NCBI GenBank assembly: GCA_039583875.1
Contig: CM077147.1
Coordinates: forward strand, 107,306,124 to 107,370,123
Direction: 5' to 3'
Length of the DNA stretch: 64,000 bases
From: Platanthera guangdongensis
Lineage: Eukaryota; Streptophyta; Magnoliopsida; Asparagales; Orchidaceae
Made by a program: the position numbers and the translations under genes. Of the stretch, positions 21,575 to 34,579 are shown piece by piece (position 1 is the stretch's first letter; each line of letters begins with the position of its first letter). The notes below the pieces were generated by a model that saw nothing but the letters and a program-made list of their open reading frames with translations, did no database searches and was not told the DNA's origin.

Positions 21575-21890
21575 TGTGACTGTGGGTGTGTTGGGTAGGT
21601 TTCCACCACCACAGGTGGAGGTTTTCCCTGGTACTAGGTGTGTCAAGTTATAAGACCACCTTTCTTTGGATCCTTTCAAGGTTTGTGACTGTTGGTGTGT
21701 TGGGTAGGTTCCCACCGCTGCAGGTGCCGGTTTTCCCCGGTGGTTTTGTTTAAGGTTTGTGACTATTGGTATGTTGGGTAGGTTCCCACCACTGCAGGTG
21801 CCGGTTTTTCCCGATGGTTTTGTTTAAGTTTGTGACTGTTGTTGTGTTGGGTAGGTTCCCACCATTGCAGGTGAAAGTTTTTCCCCATTG
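21575..21890 (+). repeat. 72-75-bp tandem repeat in the A2 LTR, 4 units
   Basis: Each unit has gtgttgggtaggttcccacc followed by gcaggtg and a ccccggtggttttg-like end. The first unit is separated by an extra insert. Present in both duplicate copies. Confidence 0.8.
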
Positions 21891-22884
21891 TTTTTTACTT
21901 ATAATGTTATAAGCAGACTATTTCCTGATACTTATACTTACTTATGTACATGTTTCTTAAAGCATAGTTCTTTATCGCACTTGATGCAAATTTTCCTACT
22001 CTTGGAGTCGGTAACTTAGCTTTTACCCTTGTTTGATTTCTTATTTAGCTGAGGTTGTCAGCTTTTCCTTATAGTAGAGTTTGTTAAACCCCTTTTTGTT
22101 TTTAATTGATTGCTATCTAATTGATTCATTTTGCCACTTGTATTTTCTTGCTGAGGTGTTATTATTTTGAATGCCTCAGGTTCAGGGCATTAGTCGGTTG
22201 AGCGGCTTGGTTTGGGAGTTTTCTAGTGGACTGCTTTGTTGCAGAGGTTTTCCTCACCCTTGTGCGGTAGTTCTTGGTTGTTTCCTTGTTAATACAGACA
22301 TACATACCTCTAGTGGGTTCGTGTCAGGTTGTTGACGCTCATTGGTGGTTTTATTTTAAATGTTAAGTATTTTGCTAAGCTGATAAGTTTACCACTTGTG
22401 GTTATTTTTACTAATTCTCTGGGAAGGCTTTATGTTAGGTTGCATATTAGATATTTTAACTTATAAAAGTATTACTACTAGTATTCCATATATGCCATTT
22501 TCTAAAACTAAAATATTATTTTCTAGCGGACGTAAAGACTATTTTTATACTTATAATAAATTTATAGTCTTGCATGCCGCGGGTTGTCCTTCGGAGATGT
22601 TTATGCTCGTGTAGGATGTTAAATAAATCTAATCAAAGTATTTCTACAGTGTTTAACTATATTTTTTTTCTAGTGTACTTGTTGATCCACTAAACCGAGG
22701 GATATGACTACCTTAACTTAAAACTGAATTTCTTTCATAATAACTTATGAATTTCTTATGAAAAGTATAGTTGGAGTCTATCTGAGCGTCCGCAGTTATC
22801 CCCTGCATGACGTGGCATCACAGCGTGTGTTTTCTCCTTACTCATATACAACTTTTAATTATGGATAAAATGCAGGTTTTGACA

Positions 22885-23477
22885 GTTGGTATCAGATGGA
22901 TGGGTTATTTGACAACTGGTCGAACAGTCATCTCAGGTTGTGTTAGTCGTCTAGTGTCATTTCATACAAACACTGATGTGTCATCAGTACGTCTTGGCTG
23001 AAGCATAAAAACTACACTCACAAGCATGATAAGAAGTATGCATGGCATATTATGTAGTATGGGATGCATAATATGTGTTTATATATGAATCCACCATAGG
23101 TGGCAACATGTGATGGTTATGTAATATGAGATGCATAACCACCATCACATGGATGCCCATTAGCACGTTTTCTCTTTCATTGCATGCGATGTTAAGTAGT
23201 ATGAGATGCATAACATTTCATATGTACGCCACTCATAACATGCATTAAGGCATTTTTATATTGTATAGCACAACATACATGACATAACATTGCATCATCA
23301 CACATTCCAAGCTAAATATTTACATGATGAAATATATACACGCATTGTTTTGAGTAAAAAAGAATAAGAATTCATGCATTCAAGGTTTAGGTACATGAGG
23401 CAGTAGGATGACGGTTTATCATCCTAAGTTTAGGAATGACATCATTATTGAAAATCCCAGAGCAAGTTAGCAGCATG
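22885..23477 (+). other. A2 PBS and structured leader, copy 1
   Basis: PBS tggtatcagatgg starts at 22887. Hairpins match element A: 23046-23075 (loop TAGTATGGGATG), 23107-23151 (loop TAATATGAGATG), 23182-23224 (loop TAGTATGAGATG), plus CCACC-ATA-GGTGG at 23091-23103. Cut at 23478 by the B2 LTR. Confidence 0.75.
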
Positions 23478-24558
23478 TGTAACACCCCCATCCGTCACAT
23501 GGTATATAACAGAAGATCTGGCTAGGGCCCCACGCCATATTCCAAGGACAGTCAGTGGAGTTACATATTAATATCAAAACACTATGATATAATATCGAAA
23601 CCTAACATAGAGCATTCTAGCAGAAGCATTTAATTAAATTAGAAGGACCCATCACAGAACAAGAATGTCCACTATAGCCCAAAGCAGGAATGAAAGAACA
23701 AATACACAAAGAGTCTTGGCCTTATGGCCTTACAATATTTTCTTAAACAATGAGTGTTTTACATACTTCGATACGTAGGCAGGCCATACATGAAACTAGT
23801 AAAAGTAAAACACTTCGCTTTGTCCTTCAAGGGCCAGCACTGCAACAAGGAATTCAGCCCGCTACTTGCCACTTAGCTCACCTATTCCTGCATGAACAAT
23901 CCACCGCACTGTGGAAAAACAAAGCAATGGTCAGCTAAAGCTGACCAAATTATAACGACCCCGCCCCTTTCTCGGCGTGGCGGTGCTCCTTCCCTGCAAA
24001 TTATTAGCAAAACCAAACATAGTAATGAAAGTGCAATTTAAACACACTTCACCACAGGCGTTGGCATAATGGCCACACACCCCGTGCTCTCAGGGCACAT
24101 TCTCGGTGTCCGGAAAAAACTAGGGACGCACCACCATTCTCTAGACGGCAATAACTATGAGCATTTTGGTAATCTTTATGGCTTGTGCATGGCCTAAGAC
24201 TCATAACTATGTCAGCGACATGCATAACTACCCACGGTCGCTCCGCATATCTACTGGGAATGTTCGGCCCATTCCTATTGCTAACATCATCGGGCAAAAC
24301 TACCACGATGCGGGTAGGCCTCCCCATTCTCATTTCTCCAATCAATACATAACCCCATTATGATTCATGGGGGCTCACAAACCACCTAGCATGGCTCCCA
24401 GAGCTCTTAGCCCCACAACACAGGCCCCAGGTCTCCACGACACAGGCCACAAACAAAGCTCTCAAGGAGCTACTACCTATGGTAGCACTACCGCCACACG
24501 GTATCTGGCAGAAATGAGGTTCTATCCAGTTTTTCGGGAGCTCCTTGGAGTTAGTCCC
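23478..24558 (-). repeat. B2 3' LTR fragment, duplicate copy 1
   Basis: Begins tgtaacacccccatc, nearly identical to the B2 5' LTR at 62359. Ends where the C LTR begins. Small frames here are LTR sequence. Confidence 0.75.
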
Positions 24559-25504
24559 TAAAAATTATTTAACTTAAGGTTATCGAATCACCTAGAGGGG
24601 GTGAATAGGTCTTTTAAGATTTCTTAGTCTTTATACTATTTTCCTTTTATGTGATCTAGAGCTTATCCTTAGGACCTGCAATATGAAAGAAAACAAACAA
24701 CATGGCCAAGCACACAGTTATTTATAGTGGTTCCTCAATTGGGTACATCGACTTTCCCACCTATACAACTATCTTGTTGGACTAGGCACAAACTCCACCA
24801 AAATACTCCTCAGAGCTTACACCTCAGGCCCTCAGCCTTACACTCAGGTTCTCTTCAGAACCCAACTTCAGAACCACAAAGGTTCCTATCTCAGAGCCCT
24901 GCAGAGCTCCTACAGCTTAGTGGTCCACTAACCACCTACCTCAGCTTTATCTCTAAGGCCTACAACTCAGGTTTTTTAGCCCTACAACTTCAGGAACCAG
25001 GCCCTAATCATAGAGTGCTGCATCACTCCAACAACTCAGTACCCTTCCAAGTACCTACCTCAGTTCCCTTCCAGGCACCTATAGCTCAGCCTCCTTCAAG
25101 GCCTACAACTCAGTGACACACTTGTCGCCTATATCTCAGTGACTCAATAATCACCTAACTCAGCCTTATCTTTAAGGCCTACTACTCAGGTTGGGAGGAC
25201 AGCCCTACTCTCAGATCCACACTTGGATCCTACCTTAGTACCCAGTAGGACACCTACCTGAGTGACTAATTAGTCACCTACAACTCAGGTCAAAAGGACC
25301 TACAGCTCATATTCAGATTAATTGAATCCTACAGGAATTTAAACAACACAATGAAGTAAATTTGAGACACTGACTTAGAGATAAATCTCTGAGCCTACCT
25401 TGCTGGACTGAGCAGATATCATTCCAGCCCTCCTGCTGTATCTGGAATGAGTCTTCTTCTACATCTAACAGCTTCTTTGTTGCACGGGTGAACAGTTATC
25501 TGTT
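24559..25504 (-). repeat. C LTR fragment, duplicate copy 1
   Basis: Matches 33365-34311. It ends inside the LTR at agttatctgtt, the right breakpoint of the segmental duplication. The 129-codon frame at 24727-25116 is a repeat of cctcag/cctac motifs in the LTR and is not a gene. Confidence 0.85.
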
Positions 25505-25507
25505 ATC

Positions 25508-28329
25508 TGATATTTTTCAAGTATTTAAAGTGGTGGTTTTCACTTTAGGAAATTAATAATGGCCAATTTTCTCTATCAAAATCTCTTAAAATCTCAAGAA
25601 TGATATATATTTATTAAATGCATGATACAGTGAAATTTGAGAAAATTTTTAGCATTCCTGCTATTTTTGAGATTTTAAATCATGTTCGAGATTAATTTAA
25701 AGATTGCTAGATGCAAAAAAACTTCTGATTAAAAATGTCTTATATCTCTATAAGAAATTCTTGGAATTAAATACATGCTTTGGACATATATAAGGAATTT
25801 TGAGGCGTTCCTGGTATTTTATTGAATTGATATTACCATAGCCTATTTTGAATAATGTTAGAGTATATATAAGACCTCGAAGTAATGAAGATTACTTTGA
25901 GCAGTTTGTATTATATATTTAAACCCACTATTGTGGTTGGTGATTTAAAATACGGCTTATTTTTAAATAAAAAATAAGGTTCATTTGAGGCTTAATGAAT
26001 TGTTGAAGCTCAATCGAAGCTCTAAATGACTCAAGAAATTCTTGAGGTTATAGTTTGGCGATTTCAACATCAAGTTCCAGTTTCCTCGATTTTCGACTTT
26101 TTGTCGCATAAAAGAGGTTTAAATCAGAAAGAAATGATATTGGGTTTAACATAGAAAATTGATTCGCCATGATGTGAGCAATTGAGGTTAAGAGTTGGTG
26201 TTAAACCTCTTACTGATATTTTGCCCTCGATAATTATTATAACGAGCGGAAATTTATTATAAAAAGGTCATAATCCCTAAATATAAGTCTGATCAAGCCG
26301 TGTTTAAAAGGCACAACTGAACTCAATATTGGAGTTTAATAATGGGTGAAACTCAAAAGAAACTTCCTAAGAACAGAAATGATACTGAACATTCCTCATA
26401 TGAACGAGTGTGGAACTGAACTTTCCTCCTATAAACGGAGATGAATCTGAACTTTTATCCTATGAACGGAGATGAAACTGAACCTTTCTTCCTATGAACG
26501 GAGATGGAACTGAACTCTCCTCCTATGAACAGAGATGGAACTGAACTTTCTTCCTATGACTGGAGATAGAATTGAACATTCCTCCTATGAACGGAGATGG
26601 AACTAAAGCCTCCTGATAATGAAGTGATGGACTACTAACCCTTTACTTTTATTGCACTTTCTTTTTTCCCAGTCCTGTATTGTTCTAGTTCCTTTCAAAA
26701 CTTTTAGTTCAGTTTTCTTTTCAGTACTACTCAAATCTTGTACTGGTCTAGTTCCTTTCAATACTTTATTTACAGTTTTTTTTATTCAGTACTACTCCAG
26801 TCTTGTACTGGTCCAGTTCCTTTCAATACTTTCAATTCAATTTTTTCAGCACAACTTCAGTCTTGTACTGTTTCAGTTCCTTTAAGCATTTTATTTCAAT
26901 TACTTTACAGGATAGCATTTAATTATTACAGTTCATACTTACTTCAGTACCTATTTTTGTAGTTTATTTCAACAACATATTTACTCACCGCTCTTAGTTA
27001 TGCAATTTACTATTTCTACATTTCTAGCTCGGGTCCTGCTCTAACGAGTGGTTGGTTTTTTGGTAGAGCATTAGTTGGGGATAACCGAGAGTTGAGTTAT
27101 TCCTCCAAGGTTAGCCCCAAATAATGTGCTCTGACACTCGTTGCGCTCCTTGTCAAAGTTGAGCAACACATTGATTTGAGAAGATTACTTGCCCGAATTA
27201 TTTCATATCGAGTAGGGCAGGTCATCACAGACTCGATATGTGTCAGTTACTTAATTATTGAAATGCTTGTGAATTGCTTGCGGTAAAAAGTGGCGGGTCG
27301 GTCATGCCCGTAGACCGTACGTACTGATGCGGGAAGGTTGACCACTCAAGGCGATGCGGAGATACGTACCATGGGTGATCTGTCATTTTATGACCCATTG
27401 GTTTCCTTCGCTGGTTGGCCTAAATTTCATAAATCACTAGATTCCACTCACATTCAAGTGTACACAGAGTTGTACGTTGGGGCCAAGGTAGTGCGGTACA
27501 TCTATAGCCAGAAGTGGTAGGACTGGCCACTACCACCGATGGCTATATCGGTGAGGCCCGCGGGGTTCGCTACTCTGCTGGAAAAGAAGCGGTCCAAACT
27601 ATGTCGGCATAGGGCATGTGCGCGGGTTTTGAACACCTATGGTGTGATTATAAGTTGTGAGGGCATGTTGATTGTATAACTGTTAGTTGAGCTCCTGTTA
27701 AATAACTGATGTTTATACTGCTACTTTCCAGTTATTTATATGTTGCGCTCTTTCAGATTTTGCTCACATCATATGATATGATAATGCATTCTATAGAAAT
27801 ATTGATGCTAACTCACTTTTGCTTTGGCAATTTTTGATAGTGTTGAGGCTTACTCTAGTCCCCAAGTTTAGGGATCTTGGGTAGGAGGTGTGAATCCACT
27901 TAGTCTTGTGACTAACGACTATTTAAATAACCATTGATAGTAGATGGAGCAGTGTGAGGCCCAGTTACTGCGTGAGAGCATACCTGACATAGAGCCCGCA
28001 CGAGCAGATGTACCAGTCTCATCTTCAGTCCTTAGAAATGTGAGCCCTTAGCTTGGTAAAAGTAGAAATAGTGTTGTAATTTTCTTTAGCTCGATAGACC
28101 GCATGTATAAACTTATGGCTACGAAATTTATTGTAAATATATTATTTGGATTTTGAATTGCTTCCGTTATGATCTAATGTGATGTGATGAGTTTTTATAT
28201 CCTGAAAAGACGATCATTTTACATTGGGTAAGTGGGTTATTGCCACCTGGATAGCATAAGATGGTCTTCTTGGGCGGTAAGGCCTGTCTCCGACCCGAAC
28301 CGGTCTATGGTTGGGCGGAGGGTCTTACA
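25508..28329 (+). repeat. F LTR part, copy 2
   Basis: Duplicate of 16696-19516, including both minisatellites. Lacks the first 322 bp of the LTR. Confidence 0.6.
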
Positions 28330-28873
28330 ACAAGAGCGTGATTATCTATGCATAAGGGATGCCTCGTTTGATGACGCTGACGTCAATGTTGAGGGATGAT
28401 CTTATTATGCCCTTTTTTTTATTTGTTTGCCTTACTCTTTTTTTGTCTTGCGGGTGCGCCTTTTCACCATAACATGCCTTTTGTCCTTCATGATGTAGTA
28501 TGTGGGGCAACTTATGTTTGAACGAAGACTCTCTTTTTTGGGTCATTTATGTTCTAGTTTAGTTTTGGTGCTCGTACACTTTTGGCAAAGTAGCACATAA
28601 CTTGAGCATTGGCATTTCGAGCAGGTTACTAGTGAGAGATATTTGTCTAATTACATCTTGGGAGGACATGAGTCTGCTTAGGAGTTGGTGGTGAAGAGCC
28701 CTTATTTGCTCATGCCTTAAGAGGATCGAGGTCCGTTCGAGTGGAGATGGCAAAGAAACTCAGTTCGATTGCGCTTTTAGGGGGACCTAACCCCAATTGA
28801 GTGGAGGTAGAAAAGAACCTTTATTCGATCGTGCTTTGGAAGGACCTGAGTCCGTTTGAGTGGAGGTGGAGAA
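28330..28873 (+). other. F leader, copy 2
   Basis: Duplicate of 19517-20059; non-coding. Confidence 0.45.
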
Positions 28874-31690
28874 TGTAACGCCCCCGATTTTTTGATGTTT
28901 AGTTTAATTCTTTTTGTGGCATATTTATGACGTCAATGCATTACGTTGACATGTGTTTGGCGTGTGTCGTGATTAGAGCGTGATTGTTTCTCTTTAGGTT
29001 TTCAGTGTGGTTGGGTTTAGCCTGTTTTAAGATTCCCTTGCGAGTCGAGTCTATTTTGGTAACTCGGTGGAGTCTTTTTGGGAATGCTTGTGTTTTGGCT
29101 TTGTGAGGGTTTTTCTCGAGTTTGGTTTATCGGATTTTGATTCTGACTTTGCCGTTGGATTTGTAGCATCGGTGTTTAGCTATGGTGCAAATTTCGTTAA
29201 ATTCTGAGGTCGTTTAGATTTTGGGTCGTTTTGGCATTATTTAATTAATTATTATTATTATATATTATTTATATATAAACACGTGAACCGAAACCCTATC
29301 CCTACTCTTCATCATCTTCCTAAACCGAGCAGCGGAAGCTTTCACGAAAACGAAAGGAGCGGCGGACGGGCTTTTTCGGCCGGTGATTCCCGGTGATCCG
29401 ATGGTCGGATTTGTCAATAAAGTAGAGATTTGGAAAGCTCTCGGAGAGAGCTATGTGGTCGTGGTAAGTTGTCCCCGATTCCTCGATTTTTATACGTGAG
29501 GGTTAGCGATTTTGACCCTTTTTCCCCTCCAAAAGTTTCAGGAAACGTTGCTAGGATCTTTCAAGACCGACCCTTGTCGTGGTGCAAGTGGGCGGCATTT
29601 CTTCAATTGTTTAAGGCAAGTGGATTTTCTCCCCTTGTTTGTTCATTTTCTAGCTTACATTCTTCCTTTCTTCTTCCTCCTCTAGAGAGTAGGAGTCGTA
29701 TAGGTAAAGCCAAAAGAACCCCCCCCCAGGTTATGACATAACTTCGGCCAAAACCGTGAAAGCTAGGTTTAGTGGATAAAGGGGAATTCGGTGGGTCTCG
29801 GGTAGTAATTCGTTGAGTATAGGTGTCGGGATTCAGCAAGTATAGTAGACTAGTCTAAGGGATTTTTGTCGAATATCGGCTGACGATTTCGGCGAGTATC
29901 GGAATTCATCGAGTATCGTCAACTGTCGAATATTAAAATTTTTCTAAGTAGAATGTGGCAGGTATCGGGTAGTAAATCGTCGAGTATCGTTGTTCATTTC
30001 CGCGGAGTATTGTAGAATTCGTCGAGTATCGTCAATAGTAAAACTTTATAAAGTTGCCAAGTAAGTTTCGGCGTGTGTCATTTGAATTCGTCGAATATCG
30101 TATGGTCTATTTTGCCGATTAGTGTGGAATTCGTCGAGTATCGCGGCTGTTTTCGAGTATACTCGCTGAATTGGCCAGGACTTAGAATTTTTTGTCGTTT
30201 TCATCTGATTCGGCGAGTTTGGTCTTTATGGATTACTTTTGGGTATTTTGTCCAGTCAGTCTTGGGAAGTGTTTGGGTTTTGGTATTTGGGTTTATGGGG
30301 TTTGGTTGCGGTTTATTTTATATTGAATGTATGTTTGGTATGGCCATGGTTGGTTGTGGATATTTGACCCTGGTGGGTTTGTGACTGTGGGTGTGTTGGG
30401 TAGGTTTCCACCACCATAGGTGGAGGTTTTCCCTGGTACTAGGTGTGTCAAGGTATAAGACCACCTTTATTTGGATCCTTTCAAGGTTTGTGACTGTTGG
30501 TGTGTTGGGTAGGTTCCCACCGCTGCAGGTGCCGGTTTTCCCCGGTGGTTTTGTTTAAGGTTTGTGACTATTGGTATGTTGGGTAGGTTCCCACCACTGC
30601 AGGTGCCGGTTTTTCCCGATGGTTTTGTTTAAGTTTGTGACTGTTGTTGTGTTGGGTAGGTTCCCACCATTGCAGGTGAAAGTTTTTCCCCATTGTTTTT
30701 TACTTATAATGTTATAAGCAGACTATTTCTTGATACTTATACTTACTTATGTACATGTTTCTTAAAGCATAGTTCTTTATCGCACTTGGTGCAAATTTTC
30801 CTACTCTTGGAGTCGGTAACTTAGCTTTTACCCTTGTTTGATTTCTTATTTAGCTGAGGTTGTCAGCTTTTCCTTATAGTAGAGTTTGTTAAACCCCTTT
30901 TTGTTTTTAATTGATTGATATCTAATTGATTCCTTTTGCCACTTGTATTTTCTTGCTGAGGTGTTCTTATTTTGAATGCCTCAGGTTCAGGGCAGTAGCC
31001 AGTTGAGCGGCTTGGTTTGGGAGTTTGCTAGTGGACTGCTTTGTTGCAGAGGTTTTCCTCACCCTTGTGCGGTAGTTCTTGGTTGTTTCCTTGTTAATAC
31101 AGACATACATACCTCTAGTGGGTTCGTGTCAAGTTGTTGACGCTCATTGGTGGTTTTATTTTAAATGTTAAGTATTTTGCTAAGCTGATAAGTTTACCAC
31201 TTGTGGTTATTTTTACTAATTCTCTGGGAAGGCTTTATGTTAGGTTGCATATTAGATATTTTAACTTATAAAAGTATTACTACTAGTATTCCATATATGT
31301 CATTTTCCAAAACTAAAATATTATTTTCTAGCTAACGTAAAGTCTATTTTTATACTTATAATAAATCTATAGTCTTGCATGCCGCGGGTTGTCCTTCGGA
31401 GATGTTTATGCTCGTGTAGGATGTTAAATAAATCTAATCAAAGTATTTCTACAGTGTTTAACTATATTTTTTTTTCTATTGTACTTGTTGATCCACTAAA
31501 CCGAGGGATATGACTACCTTAACTTAAAACTGAATTTCTTTCATAATAACTTATGAATTTCTTATGAAAAGTATAGTTGGAGTCTATCTGAGCGTCCGCA
31601 GTTATCCCTTGCATGACGTGGCATCACAGCGCGTGTTTTCTCCTTACTCATATACAACTTTTAATTATGGATAAAATGCAGGTTTTGACA
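28874..31690 (+). repeat. A2 5' LTR, copy 2
   Basis: Duplicate of 20060-22884 with a few substitutions and a shorter poly-C run (9 C near 29719). Confidence 0.8.
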
Positions 31691-32283
31691 GTTGGTATCA
31701 GATGGATGGGTTATTTGACAACTGGTTGAACAGTCATCTCAGGTTGTGTTAGTCGTCTAGTGTCATTTCATACAAACACTGATGTGTCATCAGTACGTCT
31801 TGGCTGAAGCATAAAAACTACACTCACAAGCATGATAAGAAGTATGCAGGGCATATTATGTAGTATGGGATGCATAATATGTGTTTATATATGAATCCAC
31901 CATAGGTGGCAACATGTGACGGTTATGTAATATGAGATGCATAACCACCATCATATGGATGCCCATTAGCACGTTTTCTCTTTCATTGCATGCGATGTTA
32001 AGTAGTATGAGATGCATAACATTTCATATGTACGCCACTCATAACATGCATTAAGGCATTTTTATAATGTATAGCACAACATACATGACATAACATTGCA
32101 TCATCACACATTCCAAGCTAAATATTTAAATGATGAAATATAGACACACATTGTTTTGAGTCAAAAAGAATAAGAATTCATGCATTCAAGGTTTAGGTAC
32201 ATGACGCAGTAGGATGACGGTTTATCATCCTAAGTTTAGGAATGACATCATTATTGAAAATCCCAGAGCAAGTTAGCAGCATG
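31691..32283 (+). other. A2 PBS and leader, copy 2
   Basis: PBS from 31693. The three hairpins lie at about 31852-32030. The last bases before the B2 insertion are gcatg (32279-32283), one half of the expected B2 target duplication. Confidence 0.75.
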
Positions 32284-33364
32284 TGTAACACCCCCATCCG
32301 TCACATGGTATATAACAGAAGATCTGGCTAGGGCCCCACGCCATATTCCATGAACAGTCAGTGGAGTTACATATTAATATCAAAACACTATGATGTAATA
32401 TCGAAACCTAACATAGAGCATTCTAGCAGAAGCTTTTAATTAAGTTAGAAGGATCCATCACAGAACAAGAATGTCCACTATAGCCCAAAGAAGGAATGAA
32501 AGAACAAATACACAAAGAGTCTTGGCCTTATGGCCTTACAATATTTTCTTAAACAATGAGTGTTTTACATACTTCGATACGTAGGCAGGCCATACATGAA
32601 ACTAGTAAAAGTAAAACACTTCGCTTTGTCCTTCAAGGGCCAGCACTGCAACAAGGAATTCAGCCCGCTACTTGCCACTTGGCTCACCTATTCCTGCATG
32701 AACAATCCACCGCACTGTGGAAAAACAAAGCAATGGTCAGCTAAAGCTGACCAAATTATAACGACCCCGCCCCTTTCTCGGCGTGGCGGTGCTCCTTCCC
32801 TTCAAATTATTAGCAAAACCAAACATAGTAATGAAAGTGCAATTTAAACACACTTCACCACAGGCGTTGGCATAATGGCCACACACCCCGTGCTCTCAGG
32901 GCACATTCTCGGTGTCCAGAAAAAACTAGGGACGCACCACCATTCTCTAGACGGCAATAACTATGAGCATTTTGGTAGTCTTTATGGCTTGTGCATGGCC
33001 TAAGACTCATAACTATGTCAGCGACATGCATAACTACCCACGGTCGCTCTGCATATCTACTGGGAAGGTTCGGCCCTTTCCTATTGCTAACATCATCGGG
33101 CAAATCTACCACGATGCGGGTAGGCCTCCCCATTCCCATTTCTCCAATCAATACATAACCCCATTATGATTCATGGGGGCTCACAAACCACCTAGCATGG
33201 CTCCCAGAGCTCTTAGCCCCACAACACACGCCCCAGGTCTCCACGACACAGGCCACAAACAAAGCTCTCAAGTAGCTACTACCTGTGGTAGCACTATCGC
33301 CACACGGTATCTGGCAGAAATGAGGTTCTATCCAGTTTTTCGGGAGCTCCTTGGAGTTAGTCCC
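32284..33364 (-). repeat. B2 3' LTR, left part, copy 2
   Basis: Continues functionally at 44347-45363; combined length is about 2.1 kb, similar to B1's 2.4 kb. Confidence 0.8.
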
Positions 33365-34553
33365 TAAAAATTATTTAACTTAAGGTTATCGAATCACCTA
33401 GAGGGGGTGAATAGGTCTTTTAAGATTTCTTAGTCTTTATACTATTTTCCTTTTATGTGATCTAGAGCTTATCCTTAGGACCTGCAATATGACAGAAAAC
33501 AAACAACATGGCCAAGCACACAGTTATTTATAGTGGTTCCTCAATTGGGTACATCGACTTTCCCACCTATACAACTATCTTGTTGGACTAGGCACAAACT
33601 CCACCAAAATACTCCTCAGAGCTTACACCTCAGGCCCTCAGCCTTACACTCAGGTTCTCTTCAGAACCCAACTTCAGAACCACAAAGGTTCCTATCTCAG
33701 AGCCCTGCAGAGCTCCTACAGCTTAGTGGTCCACTAACCACCTACCTCAGCTTTATCTCTAAGGCCTATAACTCAGGTTTTTTAGCCCTACAACTTCAGG
33801 AACCAGGCCCTAATCATAGAGTGCTGCATCACTCCAACAACTCAGTACCCTTCCAAGTACCTACCTCAGTTCCCTTCCGAGCACCTATAGCTCAGCCTCC
33901 TTCAAGGCCTACAACTCAGTGACACACTTGTCGCCTATAGCTCAGTGACTCAACAATCACCTAACTCAGCCTTATCTTTAAGGCCTACTACTCAGGTTGG
34001 GAGGACAGCCCTACTCTCAGATCCACACTTGGATCCTACCTTAGTACCCCAGTAGGACACCTACCTCAGTGACTAATTAGTCACCTACAACTCAGGTCAA
34101 AAGGCCCTACAGCTCATATTCAGATTAATTGAATCCTACAGGAATTTAAACAACACAATGAAGTAAATTTGAGACACTGACTTAGAGATAAATCTCTGAG
34201 CCTACCTTGCTGGACTGAGCAGATATCATTCCAGCCCTCCTGCTGTATCTGGAATGAGTCTTCTTCTACATCTAATAGCTTCTTTGTTGCACGGGTGAAC
34301 AGTTATCTGTTGTTGAAGGCTGACGTCCCTTCACACAGCTATCTCCTTGTTGATCTGAAGAATCAGCTACCATGTTCTGTAGAGAACACACTTGCTGAAC
34401 TGGAAAGAGCTTCAGCTATCTTTCATTGCCTTCTAGCTTGCACTGCTGGAGTTTGCATTCAAGCTTATTAGAGAAGATGAAGTCCAGCCGCCTCTATTTT
34501 CCGTATTTCCATCATGTGTTCTTCTTAAACCTAATCCTCTTTTCTTTCTTCTT

Positions 34554-34579
34554 TTTATATATGTTGATTTGAATCAACA
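34554..34579 (-). promoter_or_regulatory. C LTR TATA box with adjoining palindrome
   Basis: On the minus strand TGTTGATT-CA-AATCAACA lies immediately upstream of TATATAAA. The 5' LTR has the same arrangement at 43183-43208, with one arm mutated. Spacing fits a core promoter plus upstream dyad. Confidence 0.6.

Larger units (their letters stand above)
20650..22179 (+). other. Candidate A2 leader intron
   Basis: GTG|GTAAGTTG donor and GAATGCCTCAG|GT acceptor, both conserved with element A. See 2859-3859. Confidence 0.35.
20060..22884 (+). repeat. A2 5' LTR (2825 bp), copy 1
   Basis: TGTAACGCCCCCGATTTTTT...TTTTGACA, followed after 2 nt by a PBS. Its ends, leader hairpin, ATGCCTCAG segment and U5 hairpin match element A, while the middle is different, so it is a related family. 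Inserted in the F leader; its gag, pol and 3' LTR are not in the window. A poly-C run at about 20906 has 16 C here and 9 C in copy 2. Confidence 0.8.
16696..25504 (+). repeat. 8.8-kb tandem segmental duplication, copy 1
   Basis: Contains part of the F LTR, F leader, A2 LTR, A2 leader, part of the B2 LTR and part of the C LTR, in the same order as 25508-34311. Offset between copies is 8806-8814. Over about 420 bp (24721-25140) I count 4-5 differences. Confidence 0.95.
25508..34311 (+). repeat. 8.8-kb tandem segmental duplication, copy 2
   Basis: Starts tgatatttttcaag as at 16696. The junction reads ...gttatctgtt, filler atc (25505-25507), tgatattt..., joining C-LTR sequence to F-LTR sequence. 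Beyond 34311 the C LTR continues normally, and left of 16696 the F LTR continues, so copy 2 keeps the original right flank and copy 1 the original left flank. Confidence 0.95.

Noticed and set aside
24727..25116. 129-codon Pro/Ser/Gln-rich frame, also at 33533-33922
   Set aside because: Repetitive CCTACCTCAG-type LTR sequence of C; conserved between the two only because of the recent segmental duplication.
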